Assembly: GCA_045638685.1 (NCBI GenBank)
Contig: JAZUBT010000042.1
Coordinates: 1-44,888, forward strand
Length of the DNA: 44,888 nucleotides
From: SIG673 sp045638685
GTDB taxonomy: Bacteria > Bacillota > Clostridia > Oscillospirales > CAG-272
Reading direction: 5' to 3'
How positions within the stretch are numbered: the stretch's first letter is position 1; each line of letters begins with the position of its first letter. Below, piece by piece: positions 8,164 to 17,742 of this stretch. The notes beneath the pieces are model-generated. The model saw only the letters and a list, made by a program, of their open reading frames with translations, was not told the DNA's origin and ran no database searches. The translations under genes were made by a program, and so were the position numbers.

Positions 8164-8850
8164 TCACGCCTTAGGCTGAAACCATTTTATCTCCGCGCCG
8201 AGAACCTTAAAGAAAATCACAAGACTTACCGCAATAACAACTATCGCGATAGCGGTAACCAAAGCCATTGTCTTTCCCGGCTTATAGCTTCCGGAGCTTT
8301 TAATTACACCCGCGCGTCTCATAGCGGTTATTATAGGCTTATAAAGAAGAAGCGTTATCGCCGCATTCAAGGTCGCCTTAGTCAGATTAAAAGGCAGAAG
8401 CAGCTTCGGTATAAGGTTAACCACCACAGCCCGCTCCACACCCATATAATAAGGCGTTATAAAAAGGTTTGCAAGCATCATTGCGGCAGTAACCGCAAAC
8501 ACGCCGGAAAGCAGGCCTACCACCGCGCCGAGCATATTTCTTTTATACTTGTAGATAAGAGATGCCGTTACCGAAAGCGAGAGCGTGGAAAGCACGTTCA
8601 TTATAAAGCCGTAAAGCTGCGTATCACTTATGGTTATCATTTCAAGAAGTGATACCGAAAGCGACATCGCGACCGCCGAAACGGGACCGAATATCATTGC
8701 GGCAACCGTTATCAGGGCGTCCTTTATATCAAATGTAAGAAAGGAAACCTTTATTCTGAAGGTACATACCGAGGCGTACGCAAGCGCTATAAAAATCGCG
8801 AGCGTTACCGTTTTCAAAACGTTTTCATGCTGTTTTGTTCTACTGTTCAT
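8164..8850 (-). CDS. ribU: Riboflavin ECF transporter S component RibU
   Basis: The 228-aa membrane protein has about six hydrophobic segments and the RibU-type region LTFDIKDALITVAAMIFGP near residue 40, followed by VSLLEMI. In ECF transporters this subunit binds riboflavin and docks on the shared EcfT-EcfAA' module, which is encoded elsewhere. Specificity is strongly supported by the FMN riboswitch immediately upstream. I start at Met 8850: GGGAG sits 5 nt before it, and that motif lies inside the four extra codons of the alternative start at 8862. The C terminus carries one further hydrophobic stretch before the TGA stop. Confidence 0.93.
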   Translation of the reverse strand: MNSRTKQHENVLKTVTLAIFIALAYASVCTFRIKVSFLTFDIKDALITVAAMIFGPVSAVAMSLSVSLLEMITISDTQLYGFIMNVLSTLSLSVTASLIYKYKRNMLGAVVGLLSGVFAVTAAMMLANLFITPYYMGVERAVVVNLIPKLLLPFNLTKATLNAAITLLLYKPIITAMRRAGVIKSSGSYKPGKTMALVTAIAIVVIAVSLVIFFKVLGAEIKWFQPKA

Positions 8851-8938
8851 ACAAACTCCCATTCACCGTCATTAAGACGGCTACACAAAAATATTTTTCT
8901 GTGTTTTCGGAGCAAAAGGTTATTTGTTACGCAAACAA

Positions 8939-8954
8939 AAGCGCATATGCGCTT
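8939..8954 (-). terminator. Attenuator hairpin in the ribU leader
   Basis: AAGCGCATATGCGCTT, a perfect palindrome followed on the minus strand by TTGTTT, lies between the FMN aptamer and ribU and is the likely regulated terminator. Confidence 0.6.
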
Positions 8955-9018
8955 GGCTACAAAAGACTTAAACCGTTTTCCTTTTTAAAGGCAAAGCCAC
9001 CTATAACCTCTGCGAACA

Positions 9019-9131
9019 ATTTTCTACCATCCGGACTTTAACCGTCGGTATAGGATTTTCACCTATTCGGCCGCGCTCTGCGGCTCGCGGACTTTAACCG
9101 CCGATGTGGAATCTCACCAACCCCCGAAAAT
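9019..9131 (-). promoter_or_regulatory. FMN (RFN) riboswitch
   Basis: The minus strand shows the RFN core: GGTGAGATTCC, CGGCGGTTAAAGTCCGCGAG, GGTGAAAATCC, CCGACGGTTAAAGTCCGG and ATGGTAGAAAAT. The closing P1 is ATTTTC (9126-9131) with GAAAAT (9019-9024). A separate hairpin (CCCGGA/TCCGGG) precedes it. FMN binding is expected to turn off ribU. Confidence 0.96.
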
Positions 9132-9287
9132 ATTTTATTTGCTTAACAAATAACCCGGAAGAGCGTATCCTCCGGGAAATTGTCAGTAATTAAATACGCA
9201 AAGATATAACGTTAATTTAATTCAACCTAAATTCTTAGCTGCGCCGAGCTCTGCAAGTTATAAACAGGAGATGCTGCGCTGCTTAAA

Positions 9288-9315
9288 GCGTTTCCTCGCG
9301 TTAGTGAGGAAACGC
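9288..9315 (-). terminator. Terminator of the str operon after tuf
   Basis: A 10-bp stem GCGTTTCCTC/GAGGAAACGC with an 8-nt loop is followed by TTTAAGC. The T run is short, but its place 63 bp after tuf fits. Confidence 0.65.
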
Positions 9316-9377
9316 TCTTGTCAGCCAAATCTTACTTTATTATATTTTACGCATATAGAACCGTTTTGTGCTCGAAA

Positions 9378-10583
9378 TTACTCGATGATTTCGGTAACAA
9401 CACCGGAACCAACCGTTCTACCACCCTCACGGATAGCGAAGCGGAGTCCAACCTCGATAGCGATAGGAGTGATGAGCTCAACGTCCATAACTACGTTATC
9501 GCCAGGCTTGCACATTTCAACGTCAGCGGGAAGCTGAATGTTACCGGTAACGTCGGTGGTTCTGAAGTAGAACTGAGGTCTGTAGCCGTTGAAGAAGGGC
9601 TTTTTACGTCCGCCTTCCTTCTCGGTAAGAACGTAAACCTGTCCCTTGAACTTGGTGTGGGGGTTTACAGAACCAACCTTACAGAGAACCTGTCCTCTTT
9701 CGATTTCGTTCTTCTGGATACCACGGAGAAGAAGTCCTACGTTGTCTCCAGCCTCTGCCTGGTCGAGAAGCTTACGGAACATTTCAACACCGGTAACGGT
9801 GGTCTGCTTTCTCTCTTCGGTAAGACCGATGATTTCAACAACGTCGTTAAGCTTAATGGTTCCTCTCTCAACACGTCCGGTAGCAACGGTTCCACGGCCG
9901 GTGATGGAGAATACGTCCTCAACAGGCATAAGGAAGGGCTCGTCAGACTTTCTTGCGGGGGTAGGAACGTACTCGTCAACAGCCTTCATAAGCTCAAGTA
10001 TAGGAGCGTATGCAGGATCGCTCATGTCAGAGCTTGCGCAGTCAAGAGCCATACGTGCAGATCCCTTTACGATCGGAATATCGTCGCCGGGGAAGTCGTA
10101 CTTGCTGAGGAGCTCACGGATGTCCATCTCAACGAGCTCGAGAAGCTCTTCGTCATCAACGAGGTCAGTCTTGTTCATGAATACTACGATTGCGGGAACG
10201 CCAACCTGACGTGCAAGAAGAACGTGCTCGCGGGTCTGCTGAAGCGGACCGTCGGTAGCAGCAACAACGAGGATAGCTCCGTCCATCTGAGCAGCACCGG
10301 TGATCATGTTCTTAACGTAGTCAGCATGTCCGGGGCAGTCAACGTGAGCGTAGTGACGTGCGTCGGTCTCGTACTCAACGTGACGGGTGTTGATTGTGAT
10401 TCCTCTTGCTCTCTCTTCGGGAGCGTTATCGATCTGGTCGTATGCGAGGAACTCGTTCTTGCCGTTTGCAAGAGAAAGGGTTCTGGTGATTGCTGCAGTA
10501 AGAGTGGTCTTACCGTGGTCAACGTGACCGATGGTACCAATGTTTACGTGGGGTTTAGTTCTCTCAAACTTTTCCTTTGCCAT
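9378..10583 (-). CDS. tuf: Elongation factor Tu
   Basis: The 401-aa GTPase delivers aminoacyl-tRNA to the ribosome. The G domain shows GHVDHGKT near 19, RGITINTRHVEY (switch I), DCPGHADYVKN near 81, and NKTD near 136; domains 2 and 3 follow with GRGTVATGRVERG and the terminal VGSGVVTEIIE. AGGAGG lies 9 nt before ATG. It is the last gene of rpsL-rpsG-fusA-tuf, 56 bp after fusA, with no promoter of its own visible. Large ORFs on the opposite strand here are codon-bias shadows. Confidence 0.99.
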   Translation of the reverse strand: MAKEKFERTKPHVNIGTIGHVDHGKTTLTAAITRTLSLANGKNEFLAYDQIDNAPEERARGITINTRHVEYETDARHYAHVDCPGHADYVKNMITGAAQMDGAILVVAATDGPLQQTREHVLLARQVGVPAIVVFMNKTDLVDDEELLELVEMDIRELLSKYDFPGDDIPIVKGSARMALDCASSDMSDPAYAPILELMKAVDEYVPTPARKSDEPFLMPVEDVFSITGRGTVATGRVERGTIKLNDVVEIIGLTEERKQTTVTGVEMFRKLLDQAEAGDNVGLLLRGIQKNEIERGQVLCKVGSVNPHTKFKGQVYVLTEKEGGRKKPFFNGYRPQFYFRTTDVTGNIQLPADVEMCKPGDNVVMDVELITPIAIEVGLRFAIREGGRTVGSGVVTEIIE

Positions 10584-10639
10584 TGTTAATTTCCTCCTAA
10601 AATGGAATTATTTTTATTTTTTAAATTTTTATTTGTTTA

Positions 10640-12748
10640 TTAGTTGTTTTTCGCTCTGCTCTTGATAACTGCTTCCTGAACAGACTTAGGAAGCTCTGCA
10701 TAGTGGCTCGGCTCCATTACATATACGCCGCGTCCCTGTGTAGAAGAACGGAGCTCAGTTGCGTATCCGAACATTTCGGACAGCGGAACGTCTGCGTGTA
10801 CAACGATCATTCCAAACTCTTCGTCGCTGGACATAATTGTTCCGCGGCGGGAGCTTATCGTTCCCGTTATATTACCCATATATTCCTTCGGAGCGGTTAC
10901 AACGACCTTCATTATCGGCTCGGTAAGAACGGGGTCCGCCTTTGCCATAGCCTCCTTGAATGCCATAGATCCGGCAATCTTAAACGCCATTTCGTTAGAG
11001 TCAACGTCGTGGTAAGAACCACCCGTAAGTCTAACCTTAACGTCAACAACGTTGTATCCTGCAAGGATACCTGTCTGCATTGCGCTTCTGATACCGTTGT
11101 CGATTGCGGGGATGTATTCCTTCGGAACCTCTCCACCTACAACCTCGTCGATAAATTCGTAACCCTTACCGAGTTCGTTAGGCTCAATGGTAATCTTAGC
11201 ATGTCCGTACATACCGTGTCCACCTGTCTGACGGGCGTACTTGGTATCAGCGGAAGCTGCTCTGCGGATTCCTTCCTTATAAGCAACCTGAGGCTTACCG
11301 ATGTTAGCGTCAACCTTAAACTCTCTCTTGAGACGGTCAACTATAATATCAAGGTGAAGCTCACCCATACCTGCTATAATGGTCTGACCGGTCTCTTCGT
11401 CGGTGTAAGCCTTGAAGGTCGGGTCTTCTTTAGCAAGCTTAGAAAGAGCGATACCAAGCTTTTCCTGGTCGTTCTTCGTTTTGGGCTCGATTGCCTCGCG
11501 GATAACGGGCTCCGGGAACTCCATTGACTCAAGGATAACGGGGTTAGAGTCGAAGCAAAGCGTATCTCCGGTCGTGGTGTCCTTCATTCCGGAAACTGCC
11601 GCGATATCTCCGGTATAGCATCCGTCGATGTTCTCACGGTCGTTAGCGTTCATGAGGATTATACGTCCGAAACGCTCGTACTTACCCTTAGTTGCGTTGT
11701 AAACCTCCATACCCGTTTCAACCTTACCGGAATAAACGCGGAAGTAACAAAGCGCACCGCCACCCATGGGGTCATTCATTATCTTAAACGCAAGAGCGGA
11801 GAAGGGCTCGTTGTCGTCAGCCTTTCTTTCGCACTCCTCGTTTGTATCGGGATTTACGCCCTTGATAGCCGGAATGTCGAGCGGAGAAGGCATAAAGTCG
11901 ATAACGGCGTCAAGCATTTTCTGAACGCCCTTATTCTTGTAGGACGAACCGCAGACGACGGGAACAAGAACGTTATCGATACACGCCTTACGGAGAGCAG
12001 CTTTGAGTTCGTCGATTGTTATCTCTTCGCCCTCAAGATACTTCATCATAAGGTCGTCGTCGGTAGCGCAGATATCGTCAACCATCTTATCGCGGTACGC
12101 CTGTGCCTTTTCCTTCATATCTTCCGGAATAGCCTCAACGCGCATATCCTTACCGAGGTCATCGTAATATACGTCGGCTTCCATCTTCATAAGGTCTATA
12201 ATACCCTTGAAAGAGGACTCCGAGCCGATGGGGAGCTGAATCGGAACAGGCTTACAGTGAAGTCTCTTCTCCATCATATCCACAACTCTGTAGAAGTCGG
12301 CGCCCATTATGTCCATCTTATTTACATAAGCCATTCTGGGTACCTTATATTTGTTAGCCTGACGCCATACGGTTTCAGACTGCGGCTCAACACCACCCTT
12401 TGCACAGAAAACCGTTACGCTTCCGTCAAGTACACGGAGCGAACGCTCAACCTCAACGGTAAAGTCAACGTGGCCGGGGGTATCGATGATGTTAATTCTG
12501 TGGCCGTCATACTGCCCAGCCGATCCGGACCAATAACAAGTAGTTGCCGCAGAGGTAATGGTTATACCTCTTTCTGCCTCCTGTGCCATCCAGTCCATTG
12601 TTGCAGAACCATCATGAGTTTCACCGAGCTTATGTTTTTTACCCGTATAGAAGAGAATTCTTTCGGTGGTTGTAGTCTTACCGGCATCTATGTGAGCCAT
12701 GATACCGATATTTCTTGTGTGTTCAAGTGAATATTCTCTTGGTTTCAT
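10640..12748 (-). CDS. fusA: Elongation factor G
   Basis: The 702-aa translocase GTPase moves tRNA-mRNA through the ribosome and helps recycle it. Motifs are AHIDAGKTTTTER (P loop), RGITITSAATT (switch I), DTPGHVDFTVEVERSLRVLD, NKMD and the domain III-V signatures AGMGELHLDII and GSYHDVDSNEMAF. It has the standard five-domain length. GGAGG lies 9 nt before the ATG. It sits between rpsG and tuf with short gaps, as in the classical str operon. Confidence 0.99.
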   Translation of the reverse strand: MKPREYSLEHTRNIGIMAHIDAGKTTTTERILFYTGKKHKLGETHDGSATMDWMAQEAERGITITSAATTCYWSGSAGQYDGHRINIIDTPGHVDFTVEVERSLRVLDGSVTVFCAKGGVEPQSETVWRQANKYKVPRMAYVNKMDIMGADFYRVVDMMEKRLHCKPVPIQLPIGSESSFKGIIDLMKMEADVYYDDLGKDMRVEAIPEDMKEKAQAYRDKMVDDICATDDDLMMKYLEGEEITIDELKAALRKACIDNVLVPVVCGSSYKNKGVQKMLDAVIDFMPSPLDIPAIKGVNPDTNEECERKADDNEPFSALAFKIMNDPMGGGALCYFRVYSGKVETGMEVYNATKGKYERFGRIILMNANDRENIDGCYTGDIAAVSGMKDTTTGDTLCFDSNPVILESMEFPEPVIREAIEPKTKNDQEKLGIALSKLAKEDPTFKAYTDEETGQTIIAGMGELHLDIIVDRLKREFKVDANIGKPQVAYKEGIRRAASADTKYARQTGGHGMYGHAKITIEPNELGKGYEFIDEVVGGEVPKEYIPAIDNGIRSAMQTGILAGYNVVDVKVRLTGGSYHDVDSNEMAFKIAGSMAFKEAMAKADPVLTEPIMKVVVTAPKEYMGNITGTISSRRGTIMSSDEEFGMIVVHADVPLSEMFGYATELRSSTQGRGVYVMEPSHYAELPKSVQEAVIKSRAKNN

Positions 12749-12801
12749 AATTTAAATTCCTCCGGCATAGCAAACTTTTTACGGTTTAATGCTTGCCCTT
12801 A

Positions 12802-13272
12802 TTAATATCTGTAATGCGCAAAAGCCTTGTTAGCTTCAGCCATTCTGTGTGTCTCTTCTTTTTTCTTAAACGCACCGCCGGTGCTGTTTATTGCGTCCAC
12901 TATTTCAGCAGCAAGTCTCTCAGCCATAGTCTTTTCGCTGCGGCTTCTTGAATACGTGCGCATCCAACGAAGACCTAAAGTAAGTCTTCTCTCTTCGCGG
13001 ACCTCCATAGGAACCTGGTAAGTAGAACCGCCTACACGTCTTGCCTTAACCTCAAGCTTCGGCATTACGTTTTCAAGCGCTTCATTGAATGCTTCTATAG
13101 CACCCTTACCGGTCTTGGCTTCTACTATCTCAAAAGCATCATATACTATCTTCTGAGCTACGCCCTTCTTACCGTCTTCCATTATGTTGTTAATGAGCTT
13201 GGTTACAAGCTTCGAATGGTACATAGGATCCGGCAGAACATCTCTTTTGGAAATCTGACCTCTTCTTGGCAC
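12802..13272 (-). CDS. rpsG: 30S ribosomal protein S7
   Basis: The 156-aa protein nucleates assembly of the 30S head and contacts tRNA at the E site. It has PRRGQISKRDVLPDP at the N terminus and RRVGGSTYQVPMEVR and GLRWMRTYSRSRSEKTM in the middle. I start at GTG 13272, because GGAGGG lies 7 nt before it and it gives the universal S7 start and length; the longer frame to 13305 runs through the ribosome binding site. Confidence 0.98.
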   Translation of the reverse strand: MPRRGQISKRDVLPDPMYHSKLVTKLINNIMEDGKKGVAQKIVYDAFEIVEAKTGKGAIEAFNEALENVMPKLEVKARRVGGSTYQVPMEVREERRLTLGLRWMRTYSRSRSEKTMAERLAAEIVDAINSTGGAFKKKEETHRMAEANKAFAHYRY

Positions 13273-13409
13273 TTTTCTTCCCTCCTTCACAAAATATGAA
13301 TTCACAGGTACTCGTGAATTTCTTTTCCCGTAACTGCCCGGTCAATCGATTTCGTTACATTTATATATAATCGTTTCCGATGTGACTCTGGCAAAAACGC
13401 TTTTCCGGA

Positions 13410-13832
13410 TTATTTCTTTCCGGCCTTGGCTCTCTTCGCTCCGTACTTGGAACGGCTCTGGTTTCTCTTGGCTACGCCCTGCGCATCAAGAGTACCGCGG
13501 ATTACGTGGTAACGAACACCGGGGAGGTCTCTAACACGTCCTCCTCTTATAAGAACAACGGAGTGCTCCTGTAAGTTGTGTCCAATACCGGGGATATAAG
13601 TCGTCGCTTCCATTCCGTTGGAAAGTCTTACTCTTGCTATCTTACGGAGAGCGGAGTTAGGCTTCTTCGGGGTGGTGGTAGTAACCTTCGTACATACGCC
13701 TCTCTTCTGCGGTGCGGGCTGATCGGTGGTAACGTTCTTTATGGTGTTAACGCCGTGCTGCAGCACAGGAGCCTTGGACTTGTACTCCGACTTCTTTCTT
13801 CCCTGCTTAACGAGCTGGTTAAATGTTGGCAT
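13410..13832 (-). CDS. rpsL: 30S ribosomal protein S12 with Arg at the K88 position
   Basis: The 140-aa protein forms part of the decoding centre. TTTTPKKPNSALRK keeps the Lys equivalent to E. coli K43 (here K56). The second streptomycin-determining position, GGRVKDLPG in most bacteria, reads GGRVRDLPG (R101, codon AGA at 13530-13532), equivalent to K88R. The 13-residue insertion between the N-terminal helix and PQKRGVCTK is usual for Firmicutes. Start at 13832 is set by AAGGAGGAG 4 nt upstream. It is the first gene of the str operon, with its promoter at 13913-13941. No L7Ae-like gene sits between it and rpoC, as is found in Bacillus. Confidence 0.98.
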   Translation of the reverse strand: MPTFNQLVKQGRKKSEYKSKAPVLQHGVNTIKNVTTDQPAPQKRGVCTKVTTTTPKKPNSALRKIARVRLSNGMEATTYIPGIGHNLQEHSVVLIRGGRVRDLPGVRYHVIRGTLDAQGVAKRNQSRSKYGAKRAKAGKK

Positions 13833-13912
13833 TTTACTCCTCCTTTCTTCAAATAACACGGCTTTTTTGTGATTATTTCAAATGAATATTCACAAGGCCG
13901 GACTTACGCACT

Positions 13913-13941
13913 ATTATATAATAAATAATATAAAAAGTCAA
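13913..13941 (-). promoter_or_regulatory. Strong sigma-A promoter of rpsL-rpsG-fusA-tuf
   Basis: Minus strand: -35 TTGACT (13936-13941), 17-bp spacer, -10 TATAAT (13913-13918), about 80 bp before the rpsL start. The rest of the 370-bp gap up to the rpoC end is A/T-rich with no ORF. Confidence 0.9.
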
Positions 13942-14162
13942 TATGTCGCGAAATTATTTTAAAAAAATTCTCCCTTTTGCACAAATCAATAAACAAAAAC
14001 CAATGTTTTTGTATAAAATATACACTACGGTTTTTCGGCTGTTTTCTTCAATATTATAATTATGTATATGTTTTTTAGATTTAATTCCCGAATTTGGAAT
14101 TTTTTTCAATACATCGTACAGGCATAACCTATGATGTAAAGCTTAAAGAAAAGCATTGAAAC

Positions 14163-14196
14163 AAAAAACGGGTGCGTTTTCACACACCCGTTTTTT
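14163..14196 (-). terminator. rpoBC terminator
   Basis: A 12-bp stem AAAAAACGGGTG/CACCCGTTTTTT, 7 bp after the rpoC stop, separates the rpoBC unit from the str operon. Confidence 0.9.
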
Positions 14197-14202
14197 CAAA
14201 AC

Positions 14203-17200
14203 TTATTCTTCGACTGCTTCCTCGTCTTCGTCGGGAGCTACGTTTACCTCTACGTTACGGTAGTATTCCATACCGGTTCCCGCAGGTATCAGCTTACCGA
14301 TAATGACGTTCTCCTTAAGTCCGAGAAGATTATCGGTCTTGCCGACAATCGCCGCCTCGGTGAGAACTCTCGTGGTCTCCTGGAAGGATGCCGCTGAAAG
14401 GAACGATTCTGTCTTAAGAGATGCCTTGGTGATACCGAGAAGAACAACCGAGCCCTTGGGAAGCGCAAGTCCTTCTTCGCCCGCGTCCTGTCTTGCGATG
14501 ATAGCATCACAGGCGAGCTTAAACTCAGACTTATCAACCTCGCTACCCTGCATCATTTCGGTGCTTCCGCTGTCCTCGATGTGTATCTTTCTTGTCATCT
14601 GACGCGCAATAACCTCAATGTGCTTATCATTAATATCAACAGACTGGCTGCGGTAAACCTTCTGTACCTCACGGATAATGTAGTCGTAAACGTCATCTAC
14701 TCCGCTTACTCTCATTATATCCGCGGGAGCTATGCTACCCTCGGTAATCGGCTTACCCTTTGCGATATATGCGCCGTCCTCGACGATAATCTTGGAGTTA
14801 TAAGGAATGGTGTAAGAAACAAGCTTATCGCCGCTCTCACCCGTTATGCTTACGCTGCGGGTTCTCTTAACCTCGGTAATTTCAACCTTACCGGCGTGCT
14901 CTGCAATAATAGCGGTTCTCTTCGGCCTGCGTGCCTCGAAAAGCTCCTCAACACGGGGAAGACCGTTCGTAATGTTAGAGCCTGCAACACCTCCGGTATG
15001 GAAGGTTCTCATGGTAAGCTGCGTACCGGGCTCACCTATCGACTGAGCCGCGATTATACCGACAGCCTCACCGATGTTGACCTTTTTGCCGGAAGCAAGG
15101 TCAGAGCCGTAACAGTGAGCACAGACACCGTGAAGCGCCTCACACTCAAGTATGCTTCTTATACATACCTCTTCGATGCCCGCATCGATAATTGTCTTTA
15201 CCTCTGCGTCGGTCATAAGGGTATCGCTCGGAACTATAACGTTTCCGTCCTTATCGGTAACGTCGCCCTGCGTATAACGTCCAAGGAGACGCTCGTCAAG
15301 TCCCTCTATCTTATTGTTATCCTCGTCGGTTATCTTGGAAACCCACATACCCTTTTCCGTTCCGCAGTCCTCCTGACGTATAATAACGTCCTGAGAAACG
15401 TCAACGAGACGACGGGTAAGGTATCCGGAGTCAGCCGTACGGAGAGCGGTATCGGAAAGCGACTTACGCGCTCCACGGGCAGCTATAAAGTATTCAAGTA
15501 TTTTAAGTCCCTCACGGAAGTTAGACTTAATCGGGAGCTCCATGGTTTCACCGGAAGCCTTAAACATAAGTCCACGCATACCTGCGAGCTGACGCATCTG
15601 GGTAATGTTACCACGCGCTCCGGAGTCGCTCATCATCTTGATAGGATTGTATCTGTCAAAACGCTTCTGAAGTGCCGCTATAACGTCCTTGGTGGTCTTT
15701 TCCCAAATCTTGATTACGTTGTTGTAACGCTCCTCCTCGGTAAGCTCACCCTCCTCGTAAGCGAGGCGGATTTTCTCAACGTCCTTTTCGGACTCCTCGA
15801 TAAGCGTATATTTCTCGTCGGGGATAGTAACGTCAGCAAAAGAGATGGAAATTCCGCTCTTTGTGGAGTACTTAAATCCCTGCGCCTTTATTTCGTCAAG
15901 AACAGCCGCGGTTTCGGAAATAGTGTGCTTCTTTATACAGCTGTCAACTATCTTTCCGAGAACCTTTTTGGTTGCGGGGCAATCTATTTCAAGCTTAAGG
16001 TAGTTTTCGGGCTTGCTTCTGTCAACAAAGCCGAGATCCTGCGGAAGGGGCTTGTTGAATATCATACGTCCGAGAGTTGCATCGATAAGACCGCTGTGAA
16101 CAACGCCGTCTATCTCCTTGCTTACGCGTACCTTGATAGGAGCGTGGAGACCGAGCTCGCCGTTCTCGTACGCCATCATAGCCTCGTCGAAATCTCTGTA
16201 AACGTTACCCTCTCCGGGCTCTCCCGTCTTATCTATCGTAAGGTAGTAAGAGCCGAGAACCATATCCTGAGACGGTACGGAAACCGCGCGTCCGTCAGCA
16301 GGCTTAAGAAGGTTGTTAGCGGAAAGCATAAGGAATCTCGCCTCAGCCTGCGCTTCGGAGGAAAGCGGTACGTGAACCGGCATCTGGTCTCCGTCGAAGT
16401 CAGCGTTAAACGCGGTACATACGAGCGGATGGAGCTTTATCGCCTTACCCTCAACGAGTATGGGCTCGAAGGCCTGAACGGAAAGACGGTGAAGCGTAGG
16501 AGCGCGGTTAAGAAGAACGGGGTGCTCTTTAATGACTATTTCAAGAGCGTCCCAAACCTCGGGCATTACTCTTTCAACCTTTTTCTTTGCCTCTTTAATG
16601 TTCGAAGCCTTCTGGGATTCGACAAGGCGCTTCATAACGAACGGACGGAACAGCTCAAGAGCCATTTCCTTAGGAAGTCCGCACTGATAAATCTTAAGCT
16701 CAGGTCCAACGACTATAACCGAACGTCCGGAATAGTCAACACGCTTACCGAGAAGGTTCTGACGGAAGCGTCCCTGCTTACCTCTTAAAATGTCGGAAAG
16801 CGACTTAAGAGGACGGTTCGAGGAGCCCGTTACTCCCTTTCCGTGGTGTCCGTTATCAATAAGGGCGTCAACCGCCTCCTGAAGCATTCTCTTTTCGTTT
16901 TTAACTATAACGTCGGGAGAATCAAGCTTCATAAGTCTTGACAGACGGTCATTTCTGTTAATAACTCTTCTATAAAGGTCATTAAGGTCGGAGTTTGCGT
17001 ATCTTCCACCCTCCAGCGGAACCATAGGTCTTATGTCCGGAGGAATTACCGGAATAACGTCAAGAATCATCCATTCCGGCTTATTGTTTGATTTACGGAA
17101 CGCTTCAACTATGGAAAGACGCTTTATGATCTTGGTCTTTTTCTGACCGGACGCGGTTTCAAGCTCCTTTTTAAGGGATACCGAAAGCTCCTCAAGATCA

Positions 17201-17742
17201 AGCTTCTGGAGCAGCTTTTTAACTGCCTCAGCGCCCATTCCAACCTCAAAGTCGTTCTGATATTTATTGTAGTATTCCTGATACTCACGGTCGGTAAGCA
17301 GCTGGTTCTGCATAAGCGGTGTGGTACCGGGATCGATTACTATATACTGAATAAAGTAAAGTACCTTTTCAAGATGTCTCGGTGATATATCAAGAAGCGT
17401 TCCTATACGCGAAGGGATAGCTCTGAAATACCATATATGAGAAACGGGGGCCGCAAGCTCAATATGACCCATTCTCTCACGGCGAACCTTTTTGGAGGTT
17501 ACCTCAACCCCACACTTTTCACAGGTTCTTCCCGTGTAGCGTACTCTCTTGTACTTTCCGCAGTAGCATTCGTAGTCCTTTGTAGGGCCAAATATCTTTT
17601 CGCAGAAAAGTCCGTCTCTTTCCGCCTTCTGGGTGCGGTAGTTTATAGTCTCCGACTTTTTAACCTCGCCGCTTGACCATTCTCTCATCATTTCCGGAGA
17701 CGCAAGTCCTATTTTGATTGAATCAAAAATATTTCGTTCCAT
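14203..17742 (-). CDS. rpoC: RNA polymerase beta' subunit
   Basis: The 1179-aa subunit carries the catalytic centre of RNA polymerase. Visible landmarks are IGLASPEMMREWSSGEV at the N terminus, the zinc site CYCGKYKRVRY..CEKCG near 70-90, the Mg-binding NADFDGDQM near 455, the second zinc site in CEALHGVCAHCYG, and the trigger-loop LTMRTFHTGGVAG. It ends in an acidic tail. GGAG precedes two adjacent ATGs (17745 and 17742); I choose 17742, which has the better 6-nt spacing. The upstream in-frame extension to 17838 runs through the intergenic hairpins (CTGCC-AGAA-GGCAG and GAAAGC...GCTTTC) and is not coding. It is 120 bp downstream of rpoB. Confidence 0.98.
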   Translation of the reverse strand: MERNIFDSIKIGLASPEMMREWSSGEVKKSETINYRTQKAERDGLFCEKIFGPTKDYECYCGKYKRVRYTGRTCEKCGVEVTSKKVRRERMGHIELAAPVSHIWYFRAIPSRIGTLLDISPRHLEKVLYFIQYIVIDPGTTPLMQNQLLTDREYQEYYNKYQNDFEVGMGAEAVKKLLQKLDLEELSVSLKKELETASGQKKTKIIKRLSIVEAFRKSNNKPEWMILDVIPVIPPDIRPMVPLEGGRYANSDLNDLYRRVINRNDRLSRLMKLDSPDVIVKNEKRMLQEAVDALIDNGHHGKGVTGSSNRPLKSLSDILRGKQGRFRQNLLGKRVDYSGRSVIVVGPELKIYQCGLPKEMALELFRPFVMKRLVESQKASNIKEAKKKVERVMPEVWDALEIVIKEHPVLLNRAPTLHRLSVQAFEPILVEGKAIKLHPLVCTAFNADFDGDQMPVHVPLSSEAQAEARFLMLSANNLLKPADGRAVSVPSQDMVLGSYYLTIDKTGEPGEGNVYRDFDEAMMAYENGELGLHAPIKVRVSKEIDGVVHSGLIDATLGRMIFNKPLPQDLGFVDRSKPENYLKLEIDCPATKKVLGKIVDSCIKKHTISETAAVLDEIKAQGFKYSTKSGISISFADVTIPDEKYTLIEESEKDVEKIRLAYEEGELTEEERYNNVIKIWEKTTKDVIAALQKRFDRYNPIKMMSDSGARGNITQMRQLAGMRGLMFKASGETMELPIKSNFREGLKILEYFIAARGARKSLSDTALRTADSGYLTRRLVDVSQDVIIRQEDCGTEKGMWVSKITDEDNNKIEGLDERLLGRYTQGDVTDKDGNVIVPSDTLMTDAEVKTIIDAGIEEVCIRSILECEALHGVCAHCYGSDLASGKKVNIGEAVGIIAAQSIGEPGTQLTMRTFHTGGVAGSNITNGLPRVEELFEARRPKRTAIIAEHAGKVEITEVKRTRSVSITGESGDKLVSYTIPYNSKIIVEDGAYIAKGKPITEGSIAPADIMRVSGVDDVYDYIIREVQKVYRSQSVDINDKHIEVIARQMTRKIHIEDSGSTEMMQGSEVDKSEFKLACDAIIARQDAGEEGLALPKGSVVLLGITKASLKTESFLSAASFQETTRVLTEAAIVGKTDNLLGLKENVIIGKLIPAGTGMEYYRNVEVNVAPDEDEEAVEE

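Noticed and set aside
9318..10589. 423-codon open frame on the plus strand opposite tuf
   Set aside because: It mirrors tuf, which has all EF-Tu motifs and a ribosome binding site; the reverse frame is open because of biased codon use and its translation is low-complexity Ser/Val/Asn-rich.
13833..14162. Small ribosomal L7Ae-like gene between rpoC and rpsL
   Set aside because: The gap is A/T-rich with no ORF of suitable length on either strand; only the promoter is present.
14581..16788. 735-codon open frame on the plus strand opposite rpoC
   Set aside because: Same shadow effect over a highly conserved gene; no ribosome binding site and no recognisable domain. The open frame opposite the rpoB 3' end (17791-18846) is rejected for the same reason.
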